Source: Actinomycetes bacterium
GTDB taxonomy: Bacteria > Actinomycetota > Actinomycetes > Mycobacteriales > Mycobacteriaceae
Assembly (NCBI GenBank): GCA_029780675.1
Contig: JAKOYE010000214.1
Span: 1 to 53,051 of the forward strand
Reading direction: 5' to 3'
Length of the DNA stretch: 53,051 bases
Part shown: positions 44,275 through 52,605 of the stretch, piece after piece
Layout: the number at the start of each line of letters is the position of its first letter
Position numbering within the stretch: the first letter of the stretch is position 1
Notes under the pieces: generated by a model
What the model was told of the DNA's origin: nothing
The model's input: the letters and a program-made list of their open reading frames with translations, nothing else
Databases searched by the model: none
Program-made: the position numbers and the translations under genes

Positions 44275-44304
44275 ATCTGTCGGCTCGACACCGCGAAAAG
44301 TTCC
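44275..44304 (-). promoter_or_regulatory. ECF-type promoter of the copper ATPase-copZ operon
   Basis: On the minus strand: GGAAC (44304-44300) followed by TTTTCG, a 17-base spacer, and CGACAGAT (44282-44275). It is the weakest -10 of the five but the -35 and spacing are conserved. Confidence 0.6.
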
Positions 44305-44381
44305 TCGGGGTCTGCGCCCAAAATACCGGCCGCCCAGGAGCCACCCGTCGCCGGGAACAGCGATCGCCTAAGGTGACCTCC

Positions 44382-44927
44382 GTGACTGTCGAGGATCCGC
44401 TCACCTGCCTGGCGCTGGCCGCCGGGCGCGGTGACCGCGCCGCCCTCGACCAGTTCATCCGGGCCACCGAGCGAGATGTGTGGCGCACGGTGGCGTTCCT
44501 GGCCGACCCGGGCAGCGCGGACGACCTGACCCAGGAGACCTACCTCCGGGTCATCGGTGCGCTGCCACGCTTCGCCGGGCGCTCCTCGGCGCGCACCTGG
44601 CTGCTGTCGATCGCCCGCCGGGTCGTCGTCGACCAGATCCGCCGCAACCAGGCCCGGCCCCGGACCACCTCGCAGGTCGATATCGAGGCACTGCTGAGCA
44701 CGCCCCGGCACTCGGCCCGGTTCGAAGAGGTCGTCGAGATCAGGATGCTGCTCGACGGCCTGGCCCCGGACCGGCGCGACGCGCTGGTACTGACCCAGGT
44801 ACTCGGTCTGTCCTACGACGAGGCCGCCGAGATATGCGGATGTCCGTTGGGCACCATTCGCTCCCGGGTGGCCCGGGCACGCGACGATGTGATCAGCGCC
44901 GCACGGCGCGACGACCTCACCGGCTGA
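44382..44927 (+). CDS. sigC: ECF sigma factor, SigC-like
   Basis: The protein is about 181 residues, with sigma region 2 (SADDLTQETYLRVIGALPRF, SSARTWLLSIARRVVVDQIRR) and region 4 (LLDGLAPDRRDALVLTQVLGLSYDEAAEICGCPLGTIRSRVARARD). The wording is close to mycobacterial SigC as I recall it, including the DDLTG C-terminus. There is no accessory domain. The start was set at GTG 44382 because AAGGTGA lies just upstream; GTG 44373 is the alternative. It lies divergent from the Cu+ ATPase. In M. tuberculosis sigC is not beside ctpB, so this linkage is informative. Confidence 0.85.
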   Translation: MTVEDPLTCLALAAGRGDRAALDQFIRATERDVWRTVAFLADPGSADDLTQETYLRVIGALPRFAGRSSARTWLLSIARRVVVDQIRRNQARPRTTSQVDIEALLSTPRHSARFEEVVEIRMLLDGLAPDRRDALVLTQVLGLSYDEAAEICGCPLGTIRSRVARARDDVISAARRDDLTG

Positions 44928-44977
44928 CCAGTCAGCTGTCATCCGCTCAGGCCACTCGCTGTGGGAGAATTGCGAGC

Positions 44978-45151
44978 ATGAGCAACGTAACGACTGAGAA
45001 GCCCGCCGAGTGCGGGAACCCGAACTGCACCTGCGCGCCGTGCACCTGTGGGCCCGGCTGCACATGTGGCGAGCCAAGTTCCGAGTGCACCAACGCGAAG
45101 TGCACGTGTTCGCCGTGCACCTGCGGAGCAGACTGCAGCTGCAGTTCCTGA
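44978..45151 (+). CDS. 14-cysteine metallothionein-like protein
   Basis: A 57-residue protein with 14 Cys (25%) begins at ATG 44978 with GGGAGA 9 bases upstream. After a 10-residue leader come two tandem halves (residues 11-31 and 36-56), each with seven Cys in the same spacing C-x4-C-x-C-x2-C-x-C-x3-C-x-C. Such density binds Cu+ or Zn2+ in thiolate clusters in the cytoplasm. It does not resemble M. tuberculosis MymT as I remember that sequence. It lies 50 bases after sigC-like, in the copper island, and ends at a strong terminator. Confidence 0.88.
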   Translation: MSNVTTEKPAECGNPNCTCAPCTCGPGCTCGEPSSECTNAKCTCSPCTCGADCSCSS

Positions 45152-45153
45152 CT

Positions 45154-45187
45154 GACTCGGGTCTCAGCTCGCGCTGAGACCCGAGTC
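45154..45187. terminator. Bidirectional terminator hairpin
   Basis: A perfect 15-bp stem (GACTCGGGTCTCAGC at 45154-45168 with 45173-45187) and a 4-base loop TCGC follow the metallothionein stop after 2 bases and precede the convergent CbiM-like stop by 5 bases. Confidence 0.88.
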
Positions 45188-45192
45188 GGCCA

Positions 45193-45870
45193 TCAGGCGG
45201 GATTGAACAAACGCGGTTCCACCAGCGAGCTGCTCTTGAACCGCTTGAGAGTCTTGGCCGCTGCCAAGACGGAGAGATCGGCCAACGGCTCGATCAAGAT
45301 CACGACCAAGTAGGCGGCGCCGAACGTGACGATGCTGCCGAGGGTGTGGGCCGTGATTCCCTGCCCGTAAAGCGCCCAGAACCCCACCCAGCTGACGATT
45401 CCGGCCTGGTATGTGGCCGACAGCTTCAGAACCTGAGGGTAGCGAAGGTCGACGTAGGGAGTATTCGGAGCTATCACCCGATGCGCCACGTACTGCAGTC
45501 CGAACAGCGGGACCAGCAGGGTGGTGACGTTCATCCCGTACTGCGGTAGGTCGAACGGGGCGAAAAGCACTCCCTGCAACAGCAATCCGGCGGCCAGTCC
45601 TATCGCGGCCGGGGCAACGCCGAAAAGTAGGAATAACGTTGACCCCAGGATGAGGTGTACTTCGGAGACGCCGACCGGGACATGCGGGAATACCTGAAAG
45701 AAGGTGAACACCAGGGCCGTCGTAGCAAGTGAGCGGAACAGCAACGAAAGGAATCCACGCTCTCGGACCGTCTGCCATGTGGCGCGCAGCCCATAAAGGC
45801 CGACGCCTGCGGCGGTGGCGTAACTCAGGACGATCTTAGAACCTTCGACTAATCCGGGTTCGATGTGCAC
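45193..45870 (-). CDS. CbiM-like energy-coupling-factor cobalt permease
   Basis: The 225-residue membrane protein (about six hydrophobic segments) begins at GTG (VHIEPGLVEGSKIVLSY) and contains FPHVPVGVSEVHLILGSTLFLLFG, GLLLQGVLFAPFDLPQYGMNV and VGFWALYGQG, typical of CbiM/NikM-type substrate components, though the usual N-terminal Met-His metal-binding motif (MHIxxG) appears as VHIEPG after a GTG start, which would still read Met-His. It would import Co2+ for vitamin B12. A cobalamin riboswitch precedes it. No CbiN, CbiQ or CbiO gene is beside it in this window. Confidence 0.85.
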   Translation of the reverse strand: MHIEPGLVEGSKIVLSYATAAGVGLYGLRATWQTVRERGFLSLLFRSLATTALVFTFFQVFPHVPVGVSEVHLILGSTLFLLFGVAPAAIGLAAGLLLQGVLFAPFDLPQYGMNVTTLLVPLFGLQYVAHRVIAPNTPYVDLRYPQVLKLSATYQAGIVSWVGFWALYGQGITAHTLGSIVTFGAAYLVVILIEPLADLSVLAAAKTLKRFKSSSLVEPRLFNPA

Positions 45871-45989
45871 AGTGATTTCCCTTCGGAGGAACCGATGGGC
45901 ATCGCCCGAAACTCGCAGCCCGCCAGCACTCAGCCCGCCGGTCGCGCGCCCATTCCACGAGGCGATGCGCCGCCGGGCGCGGCGCACCC

Positions 45990-46175
45990 GGCACGGTTGG
46001 CAGGTCTTCGGACTCGCAGGCCCACACCCGGGTCGGATGTACCTAATGGCTGCCGCTTCCCAGCCCGTCCGGGCCAGTGCTGATGGCAGCTGTCGTTCCT
46101 GCATACCGCTGCGGGACAGTCCCGGCGTCGCACCGGGTTCCCTCTCGCGGTGCATCGACCACCTGCACCACTCGA
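45990..46175 (-). promoter_or_regulatory. Cobalamin riboswitch
   Basis: Read on the minus strand, the 418-base leader between the CbiM-like gene and the GGDEF-EAL gene holds the conserved B12 elements in order: GGGAACCCGGTGCGACGCC, GGGACTGTCCCGCAGCGGTA (from about 46142 to 46105) and GAGTCCGAAGACCTGCCA (about 46015-45998). Both the core and the downstream GACCTGCC element match the riboswitch family. Boundaries are approximate. Cobalamin binding should lower expression of the permease. I see nothing else in the remaining parts of this intergenic region. Confidence 0.88.
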
Positions 46176-46288
46176 TCCCCCGCCGCGCCTCGGGTTCAAA
46201 CCTGACGGCTCGGACATGAAGGCTCGGACGGGAAACACCAACCGCACCGGGGACACTAGCATTCGGCCGCACCGAGCTCCGGCGGGTG

Positions 46289-48622
46289 TCAGACGGAGGT
46301 CGCGGGGATGACCAGTCCGCCTCGGGTGGATTTCAACAAAGCAAACATGTCGTCGAATGTCAGCGGCGGGCTGTAATAGAAACCCTGTGCGTAATCACAG
46401 CCGAATGCGATGAGGCTCGCCGCCGTCTCAGCACTCTCCACGCCCTCGGCGACGGAGGTCAGGCCCAGCATGCGTGCCATATCCAGGACTGACTGTGCCA
46501 CTATCGCCGCCCGCGGGTCAGTGGTGATGGCGGCGACGAAGGTGTGATCCAGTTTGACCTCGTCCACAGGCAAGTCACGCAGGTAGCTGAACGCCGAATA
46601 GGCCTGGCCAAAATCATCGATCGCGATCCGAATTCCGCTCTGACGCAGTTTGGTCATCACCTCGCGAGTCCGGTCCATGTTGCCAAGCAGCAGGTCTTCG
46701 GTCAGTTCCACGGTCAGTGCCCTGGCGCTGAGACCCCGGTTGGCCAGACCTTTGACGATCCGGTCCGGCAGGGTCAAATCCGCCAGCAAGGGCGCGAAGA
46801 GATTCACCGCAACGGGCACGTCAACCGATTCGGCATGCCAGCGGGCCGCGTCGTCGAGAGCCTTCTTGACCACCAACTCGGTGATCGGCCACATCATGCC
46901 GTGCCGGCGGACGAGGGGCAGAAAGTGCTGCGGGCCGAGCATTCCCTTTTCCGGGTGAGGCCAGCGCACCAACGCCTCGACACCGACGATGGCCGACGTG
47001 CGCAGGTCGACCTTCGGCTGGTAAAAGAGGGTCAGTTCGAACTTGTCAATGGCTTGCCGCAATTCGCCGAGTAGCCGGACAGCCCCCCCCTTTTCATCCG
47101 CCACAGAACCCAGCCGCTTTGCCCCGGTGCCACGATCTGCGCCGCCACCGCGTTCCATGTCCGGGGTGAACGCGTACACCCCGCCGACCCGAGTCCTCTT
47201 TGCCGAGTTCATCGCCAAGTCTGCGCGGCGGAGCAGGTCTTCCGCCGACACCACGGGCTCGTCCGGTCCGGCCACCGCCAGGCTGACGCTGGGGTGGACC
47301 ATGATCTCCTGACCTGCGACCGTGAAGGGTTTGTCGAAGGCCACCGCCACCCGATGGGCGACATTGCGCGAGTAGTCCACCGGGTCCTGCACCAGAATGG
47401 CGAATTCGTTGCCCCCAAGCCGGAATACGGTGTCGCCGCCGCGCACGGACCCGGAAATCCGCACCGCGGTATCCCGCAACAAGGCGTCACCGGCCAGGTG
47501 ACCCAGGGTGTCGTTAACAAGTCTGAAGTTATCGAGGTCGAGCAGGATCACCGACACACACAGATCTCCGCGCTCACGCAGTTGCATGGCGTGCCAGAGT
47601 CGTTCGTTGAACAGCGCGCGGTTACCGAGGTTGGTCAGTGGATCGTGCAGCACCTGTTCGGCCACCACGGCGCGAAGCCGGCGGTTCTCGCTGACTGCCA
47701 GAAGCTGGCGCACCACCACCGCGGCCGCAATGAGACAGGCGATGACGACAAGGGGCTCGGCGGGGACGAGACGCATTGGTTCGGCGACGGCGACGACAAC
47801 TGCCCCAACCAAGACGACGTAGGGCAACCACATCGAGGTTCTACCGGGTAGCTGACTTCCGCCGTAGACCTGATGCGCGGCCCCCCTGGCCGCCACCCCG
47901 GCCACCGCGATGAGCAACAGCCCGGCAACCCAGCCGAGCTGGATCGCATGGTTGCCGGCGTCCTCGCTCGCCCGTGCAAGATAGACCGACGCGCTGTCGG
48001 CCAGCGCGATCGAGGCCATACCGGTCGCCAGCAGCGTCAGTGCCAGCCGTTGATCGCTGAGCGCGCGGACCAGCACCAGCACCGCCACCGTCAGCAGCGC
48101 CACGTCGGAGATCGGGTACGCCAGAGTCACCGCCAATTCCAGCCGGCTTCGGCTCCCGGCGGCGTAAATCGGTCCGAGGATGGTCACCCAACTGACGATC
48201 AGCAGCGAGCCGGCCACAATCAGGGCGTCCAGCAGGACGCGCCAGTCCGCCTTCTCGGTTCGTTCGCCGGCGAACAACACCAGGGCCACGCAGCCACAGA
48301 TGGGCATCAGCAGGTACGCGGCATCGGCGACGGACGGGAAGGGCACCTCGTCGCGAGCCACTTCGTCATGGATCCACAACGCCTGAGCGCAGGCCCACCC
48401 GACCAGCCCGACTGAGATGAGGATCCATCCAGCCCGCGGCCGGCCTCGCGCGGTGCGGGCGGCCAGCACGGCGAGGACCAGTGCAAGGACGACGAAACCG
48501 AGCAACACGGCGTGATCGACGGCCGAGTGCGCCCTGTCGCGAGACCAGCCGACGATTATCCAGACCACGTATCCGGCGAAGATGACGGCCGCGACTACCA
48601 GAGCGCGCGCGTTCTTCGCCAT
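46289..48622 (-). CDS. Membrane GGDEF-EAL protein (c-di-GMP turnover)
   Basis: The 777-residue protein has about nine N-terminal membrane segments (residues 1-310), a GGDEF domain (HDPLTNLGNRALF onward) whose signature is GGNEF, and a C-terminal EAL domain with EALVRW, NLFAPLL, ELTEDLLL and DDFGQAYSAFSYL. The EAL side looks complete for c-di-GMP phosphodiesterase activity. The Asp-to-Asn change in the GGDEF signature may weaken cyclase activity. The start ATG at 48622 has a G-rich ribosome site; a TTG two codons upstream is possible. The gene adjoins other c-di-GMP genes to the right. Confidence 0.9.
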   Translation of the reverse strand: MAKNARALVVAAVIFAGYVVWIIVGWSRDRAHSAVDHAVLLGFVVLALVLAVLAARTARGRPRAGWILISVGLVGWACAQALWIHDEVARDEVPFPSVADAAYLLMPICGCVALVLFAGERTEKADWRVLLDALIVAGSLLIVSWVTILGPIYAAGSRSRLELAVTLAYPISDVALLTVAVLVLVRALSDQRLALTLLATGMASIALADSASVYLARASEDAGNHAIQLGWVAGLLLIAVAGVAARGAAHQVYGGSQLPGRTSMWLPYVVLVGAVVVAVAEPMRLVPAEPLVVIACLIAAAVVVRQLLAVSENRRLRAVVAEQVLHDPLTNLGNRALFNERLWHAMQLRERGDLCVSVILLDLDNFRLVNDTLGHLAGDALLRDTAVRISGSVRGGDTVFRLGGNEFAILVQDPVDYSRNVAHRVAVAFDKPFTVAGQEIMVHPSVSLAVAGPDEPVVSAEDLLRRADLAMNSAKRTRVGGVYAFTPDMERGGGADRGTGAKRLGSVADEKGGAVRLLGELRQAIDKFELTLFYQPKVDLRTSAIVGVEALVRWPHPEKGMLGPQHFLPLVRRHGMMWPITELVVKKALDDAARWHAESVDVPVAVNLFAPLLADLTLPDRIVKGLANRGLSARALTVELTEDLLLGNMDRTREVMTKLRQSGIRIAIDDFGQAYSAFSYLRDLPVDEVKLDHTFVAAITTDPRAAIVAQSVLDMARMLGLTSVAEGVESAETAASLIAFGCDYAQGFYYSPPLTFDDMFALLKSTRGGLVIPATSV

Positions 48623-48837
48623 TTGCAACCCCCCTCACCGTGAATCCGCGCTGAGTGCAGCCGGGCGTTTCAGTGGCCTTTTCCATACTATCCTCAGGTA
48701 AATCACCGTGTCTGAGTAACGCCGGATCACCCAGCCGATGCGCCGCGGGTAGTCGGTGAAGCCACGCTCAGCGCCCCTGAATGCGATAGCGTGAGCGCGG
48801 GGGTGAAGCCACCACACGTTCGCTGAAGGAGATCGGG

Positions 48838-49902
48838 ATGTCAGACAACAGAGGTCTGGCCGGTAAGGAAATCACTCCAGCAGCAGATGCCCCGGCCAGC
48901 GCTGCCGCCCCAAGCAACGGCACCCCGGTCAGCCACGAGATTTATGTGATCGGCCCCGACGGGCAGCCCATGATCGGCGCCGACGGCAAGCCGATCATCG
49001 ACCGCCGCCGACCCAAAGAGGTGCGCAGGCCGGCGAACCCACGGGTAAGTGTCGTCGTGCCGGCCAAAAACGAGGCCCAGAACATCCGCGAAATCCTCCC
49101 CTATCTCAAGGATTACTACGAGGTCATCGTCGTGCTCAGCGCCGACGACAAGCAATCCGCTGAAGCCGCCCGCCAAGCTCTGCCGACGGCGAAGATCGTG
49201 CACCAGACCCGCAAGGGCAAGGGCAACGCGATGGCGTGCGGTTTCGCCGAGGTCACCGGGGACGCGGTCGTGATGTTCGACGTCGACGGCTCGGCGGACC
49301 CTCATGAGATTCCGCTCTTCATCAAAGCCCTCACCGATGGCGCCGACTTGGCCAAGGGCAGCCGCTACTGTCCCGGCGGCGGCAGCGACGACATCACCCT
49401 GTTCCGATCGCTCGGAAACAAGGGGCTGAACATGCTGGCCAGTCTTCTGACCGGCACCTGGTTCACCGACCTGTGCTACGGGTACAACGCATTCTGGGCG
49501 GACCAGCTCTACATGCTGGACCTGCCCGACACCGACGACGACAGCGCCGAGATGCTCCGCGGCGACGGATTCGAGATCGAAGCACTGATCATCGGTCGAT
49601 TCGCGCTGTCGCGGGCCGCGATCACCGAGGTACCCAGCTTCGAACATCACCGCTACTACGGAAGCAGCAACCTCAACGCCATTCGGGATGGGTTCCGGGT
49701 GCTGTGGACGCTTCTGCAGGACCGCCTCTATGCGCGGCGCATCCGCTCGCTTGCCAAGCGCCGGCACGCCAGCAAGGCCGCCATTCCGCAGCGTCCGGGC
49801 TGGATGACCGAGAAGGCGTCCAACCACGTCCGCCATGTCCAGCGCATGGATCGGTCCGGCAATGTCGTGGACATCAAGCAATGGAATGTCAACCAGCGCT
49901 GA
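48838..49902 (+). CDS. Family 2 glycosyltransferase
   Basis: The 354-residue protein has a 65-residue Pro/Gly-rich N-terminal extension, then a GT-A fold: RVSVVVPAKNEAQNI, VMFDVDGSADP with the DxD-type motif, LAKGSRYCPGG and CYGYNAFW. This is the GT2/DPM1-like pattern, transferring a sugar from a nucleotide sugar to a lipid or polysaccharide. There is no membrane segment. An AAGGAG ribosome site precedes the ATG. It lies between two sets of c-di-GMP genes, so its product might be a c-di-GMP-controlled envelope glycan (inference). Confidence 0.85.
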   Translation: MSDNRGLAGKEITPAADAPASAAAPSNGTPVSHEIYVIGPDGQPMIGADGKPIIDRRRPKEVRRPANPRVSVVVPAKNEAQNIREILPYLKDYYEVIVVLSADDKQSAEAARQALPTAKIVHQTRKGKGNAMACGFAEVTGDAVVMFDVDGSADPHEIPLFIKALTDGADLAKGSRYCPGGGSDDITLFRSLGNKGLNMLASLLTGTWFTDLCYGYNAFWADQLYMLDLPDTDDDSAEMLRGDGFEIEALIIGRFALSRAAITEVPSFEHHRYYGSSNLNAIRDGFRVLWTLLQDRLYARRIRSLAKRRHASKAAIPQRPGWMTEKASNHVRHVQRMDRSGNVVDIKQWNVNQR

Positions 49903-49975
49903 GCTGATCCCGACGAGCCGTCGGTCCCAGTCGCCCGTTACGGAGCTTTGGCAGCGAGAACGCCGTCGGCTTCAC

Positions 49976-49981
49976 TACCAT
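49976..49981 (+). promoter_or_regulatory. -10 box (TACCAT), leaderless transcript of cyclase 1
   Basis: TACCAT fits the mycobacterial SigA -10 pattern TANNNT. It stands 7 bases before the GTG start, so transcription should begin at or near the start codon. Confidence 0.6.
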
Positions 49982-49988
49982 CGTCATC

Positions 49989-50987
49989 GTGGCGGCGGCA
50001 GGTGGCGAACGGCTATTGCGGACCATCATCGACGTCCAGCGGGCCATCAACGACGCCGATCCCACCGCCAGTGCCGTCATGCAGATCGTCGCTGACGAGG
50101 CACTCAAAGCGACCAACGCGCTGGGGGCTGTCGTCGAGCTCGCCGAGGGCGACGAGATGGTGTACACCGTCACCGCCGGGTCGCTCAAGGGCGCGGAAGG
50201 CTTGCGGCTGGCACTGCACGGCAGTCTGTCCGGTATGTCGGTGACCACCGGCGAGGTACTCGTCGCCAACGACACGGAGACCGACAGCCGAGTCGACCGC
50301 GAAGCCTGCCACCGGGTTCATGCCCGTTCGATGATCTGCGTTCCGCTGCGTCACGCCCACCGGACCGAGGGTGTGCTGAAGGTGATGTCGGATCGGCCCT
50401 ACGCCTTCGACGAGGACGACGTCCAACTCCTCGAACAGCTCGCGGAGTTCATCGCCACCGCATTGCGGCGGGGCACCATCATGGACGAACGGGAGCAGGC
50501 CGCGTCGGTCGACGCGTTGACCGGTCTGGCCAACCGCCAGGCGTTCCTGGCCGGACTCGACCGCGGAATCCGCACAGCCGTGAGCGAGAAGCACGTCGTC
50601 GCGGTGCTGTATTTCGACCTCGACGGGTTCAAGCCGATCAACGACACCTACGGTCACGCCGTCGGCGACGAGGTGCTCCGCACCGTGGGCCACCGCGTGG
50701 GAGCGAAATGCCGGGCACCGGACATGGCCGCCCGCATCGGCGGCGACGAGTTCGCCGCGCTGCTCATCGCCTCAGAGGAGGTCAACGTCGTGGACCGGCG
50801 CGACCACCTGATGGACCTGGTTCGTGAGCCGATCCCCACCAGTGCCGGTCCGATGCAGGTCGACGTCAGCTGTGGAACGGCGATCGTCAGTGGAGACGAC
50901 CTCGCCGAATCCATCCTCGTGCGCGCCGACGCCGCCATGTATGCGGACAAGCGCGGAAAGTACGGCAGCGCCAGTTCACGACGGTAG
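49989..50987 (+). CDS. GAF-GGDEF diguanylate cyclase 1
   Basis: The 332-residue protein has a GAF domain (about residues 8-160: LLRTIIDVQRAINDA … VANDTETDSRVDREAC) and a GGDEF domain (VDALTGLANRQAFL … ARIGGDEFAALL). The GGDEF signature is intact, so it should make c-di-GMP in the cytoplasm under control of a ligand bound by GAF. It is the first of three related genes in tandem. The GTG start is set by the leaderless promoter. Confidence 0.9.
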   Translation: MAAAGGERLLRTIIDVQRAINDADPTASAVMQIVADEALKATNALGAVVELAEGDEMVYTVTAGSLKGAEGLRLALHGSLSGMSVTTGEVLVANDTETDSRVDREACHRVHARSMICVPLRHAHRTEGVLKVMSDRPYAFDEDDVQLLEQLAEFIATALRRGTIMDEREQAASVDALTGLANRQAFLAGLDRGIRTAVSEKHVVAVLYFDLDGFKPINDTYGHAVGDEVLRTVGHRVGAKCRAPDMAARIGGDEFAALLIASEEVNVVDRRDHLMDLVREPIPTSAGPMQVDVSCGTAIVSGDDLAESILVRADAAMYADKRGKYGSASSRR

Positions 50988-51021
50988 CGAACCCCCTCCT
51001 ATCATCCCGCCAGAAAAGACC

Positions 51022-51027
51022 TATCAT
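51022..51027 (+). promoter_or_regulatory. -10 box (TATCAT), leaderless transcript of cyclase 2
   Basis: TATCAT lies 6 bases before the ATG at 51034, the same layout as for the two sister genes. Confidence 0.6.
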
Positions 51028-51033
51028 CGACCG

Positions 51034-52572
51034 ATGGTCGGGTCAGATGGCGAGCAGATGCTGCGGGCCATCATCGACGTCCAGCACGCGATCAACAAAG
51101 CCGGCGACTCGCTCGAGGACGTGATGCGCATCGTGGTGAACGAGGTGCGCAGGGCGACCAGTTCCCCGGGTGCTGCGGTGGAGATCATCACCGGCGACAC
51201 CGTGGTGGTTCCCGTGGCATCGGGGTCGGTGAAGGACGCCGAGGGAATGCGGGTGCCGCTTCCGGGCACCCTGTCGAGTCACGCTCTGAACACCGGCGAG
51301 GTGCTGGTCTCCGATGACACCGAAGTCGACAGCCGGGTCGATCGGGAGACCTGCCGGCGACTGCGTGCACGCTCCTTGGTGGCGGTGCCACTGCGGTCCG
51401 CCAGTGGGATCGAGGGTGTGCTGAAGGTCGCTTCCGATCAACCCGGCGCCTTCGACCGGCATGACATCGAACTGCTCGAGCGACTGGCCGGGTTCATCGC
51501 CACGGCCCTGAGCCGCGCCACGACACTGATGGGCCGGCGACGAGCCACCACTCTGACGTCGGACAAGCATCTGCTCCAGACAATCATCGACGTCCAGCAG
51601 GCCATCAACAGTGCGGTGAACACGCCGGAGGGCGTGATGCGCACGGTGGTGGACAAGGCGCGCGAGGCGACCGACGCCCCCGGCGCGGCGGTCCAGTTCG
51701 CCGAGGGCAACGAGATGGTGATCAAGTTCGCCTCCGGACTACTCGAGGATTGGGAAGGCTTACGGGTGACGACCGCAGGAACGCTGTCAGGTCTGGCGAC
51801 GCTCACCGGGTCGGTTGTCATCTGCGAGGACACCGAAACCGACAGCCGCGTCGACCGCGAGTCATCCCGCAAGGTGAATGTCCGCTCCTCGATCATCGTT
51901 CCCCTGAAGCATGGCGACCGCGCCATCGGAGTTCTGCAACTCGTCTCGGACAAGCCGCACGACTTCGACCAACGGGACGCCCAGTTGCTCGAAGAACTCG
52001 CCGGCTTCATCGCCGCCGCATGGCGCCGCGCCACCCTCATGGACGAGTGGGAACACGCCGCCACCGTTGACGGACTCACCGGCCTGGCAAACCGTCAGGC
52101 ATTTCTGGACGGGCTCGACCGAGCGATTGCCGAGGCCGCCGCCGGTGACGGCGGCGCCGAGGTCCTGTATCTCGACCTCAACAGGTTCAAACCGATCAAC
52201 GACATCTACGGGCATGCCGTCGGCGACGAGGTGCTGCGCGCGGTGGCGCACCGGATCGCCGGCAAGTTCCGTCCACCGAACCTGGCCGCCCGGATCGGCG
52301 GCGACGAATTCGCCGTCCTGCTCGCGCCATCGGCCGACCGCACCGCCCTCGACCAGCGAGCCGAGTTGCTGGCGGCCCTCCGCGAACCGATCCCCACCAG
52401 CGCAGGCGTGCTGAACGTCGACGCCGGCTGCGGCACGGCGGTCGTGAACGGAACCGACCTCGCCGAATCGGTGCTCGCCCGGGCTGACACCGCCATGTAC
52501 GCGGACAAGCGAATCACACACGGCTCGCCGGCAGGCGGTGATGGTGCCGGCTCGCCGTCGCCGGTTGACTGA
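51034..52572 (+). CDS. GAF-GAF-GGDEF diguanylate cyclase 2
   Basis: The 512-residue protein has two GAF domains in a row (about residues 5-160 and 175-330), each starting with the same phrase (MLRAIIDVQHAINKA and LLQTIIDVQQAINSA), and a GGDEF domain with intact ARIGGDEFAVLL. The doubled GAF arose by internal duplication from a one-GAF ancestor like cyclase 1. The start ATG at 51034 is set by the nearby -10 box; the frame is open further upstream but overlaps cyclase 1. Confidence 0.9.
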   Translation: MVGSDGEQMLRAIIDVQHAINKAGDSLEDVMRIVVNEVRRATSSPGAAVEIITGDTVVVPVASGSVKDAEGMRVPLPGTLSSHALNTGEVLVSDDTEVDSRVDRETCRRLRARSLVAVPLRSASGIEGVLKVASDQPGAFDRHDIELLERLAGFIATALSRATTLMGRRRATTLTSDKHLLQTIIDVQQAINSAVNTPEGVMRTVVDKAREATDAPGAAVQFAEGNEMVIKFASGLLEDWEGLRVTTAGTLSGLATLTGSVVICEDTETDSRVDRESSRKVNVRSSIIVPLKHGDRAIGVLQLVSDKPHDFDQRDAQLLEELAGFIAAAWRRATLMDEWEHAATVDGLTGLANRQAFLDGLDRAIAEAAAGDGGAEVLYLDLNRFKPINDIYGHAVGDEVLRAVAHRIAGKFRPPNLAARIGGDEFAVLLAPSADRTALDQRAELLAALREPIPTSAGVLNVDAGCGTAVVNGTDLAESVLARADTAMYADKRITHGSPAGGDGAGSPSPVD

Positions 52573-52605
52573 CTGATAGTTCGGCGGCGAGTCCGCGGCT
52601 TTCCT

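Noticed and set aside
44353..44380. GGGAAC upstream of the SigC-like gene as a sixth copy of the shared promoter
   Set aside because: At 16-17 bases downstream there is GACC/ACCT instead of CGAC, so the -10 element is missing; autoregulation is not supported by sequence.
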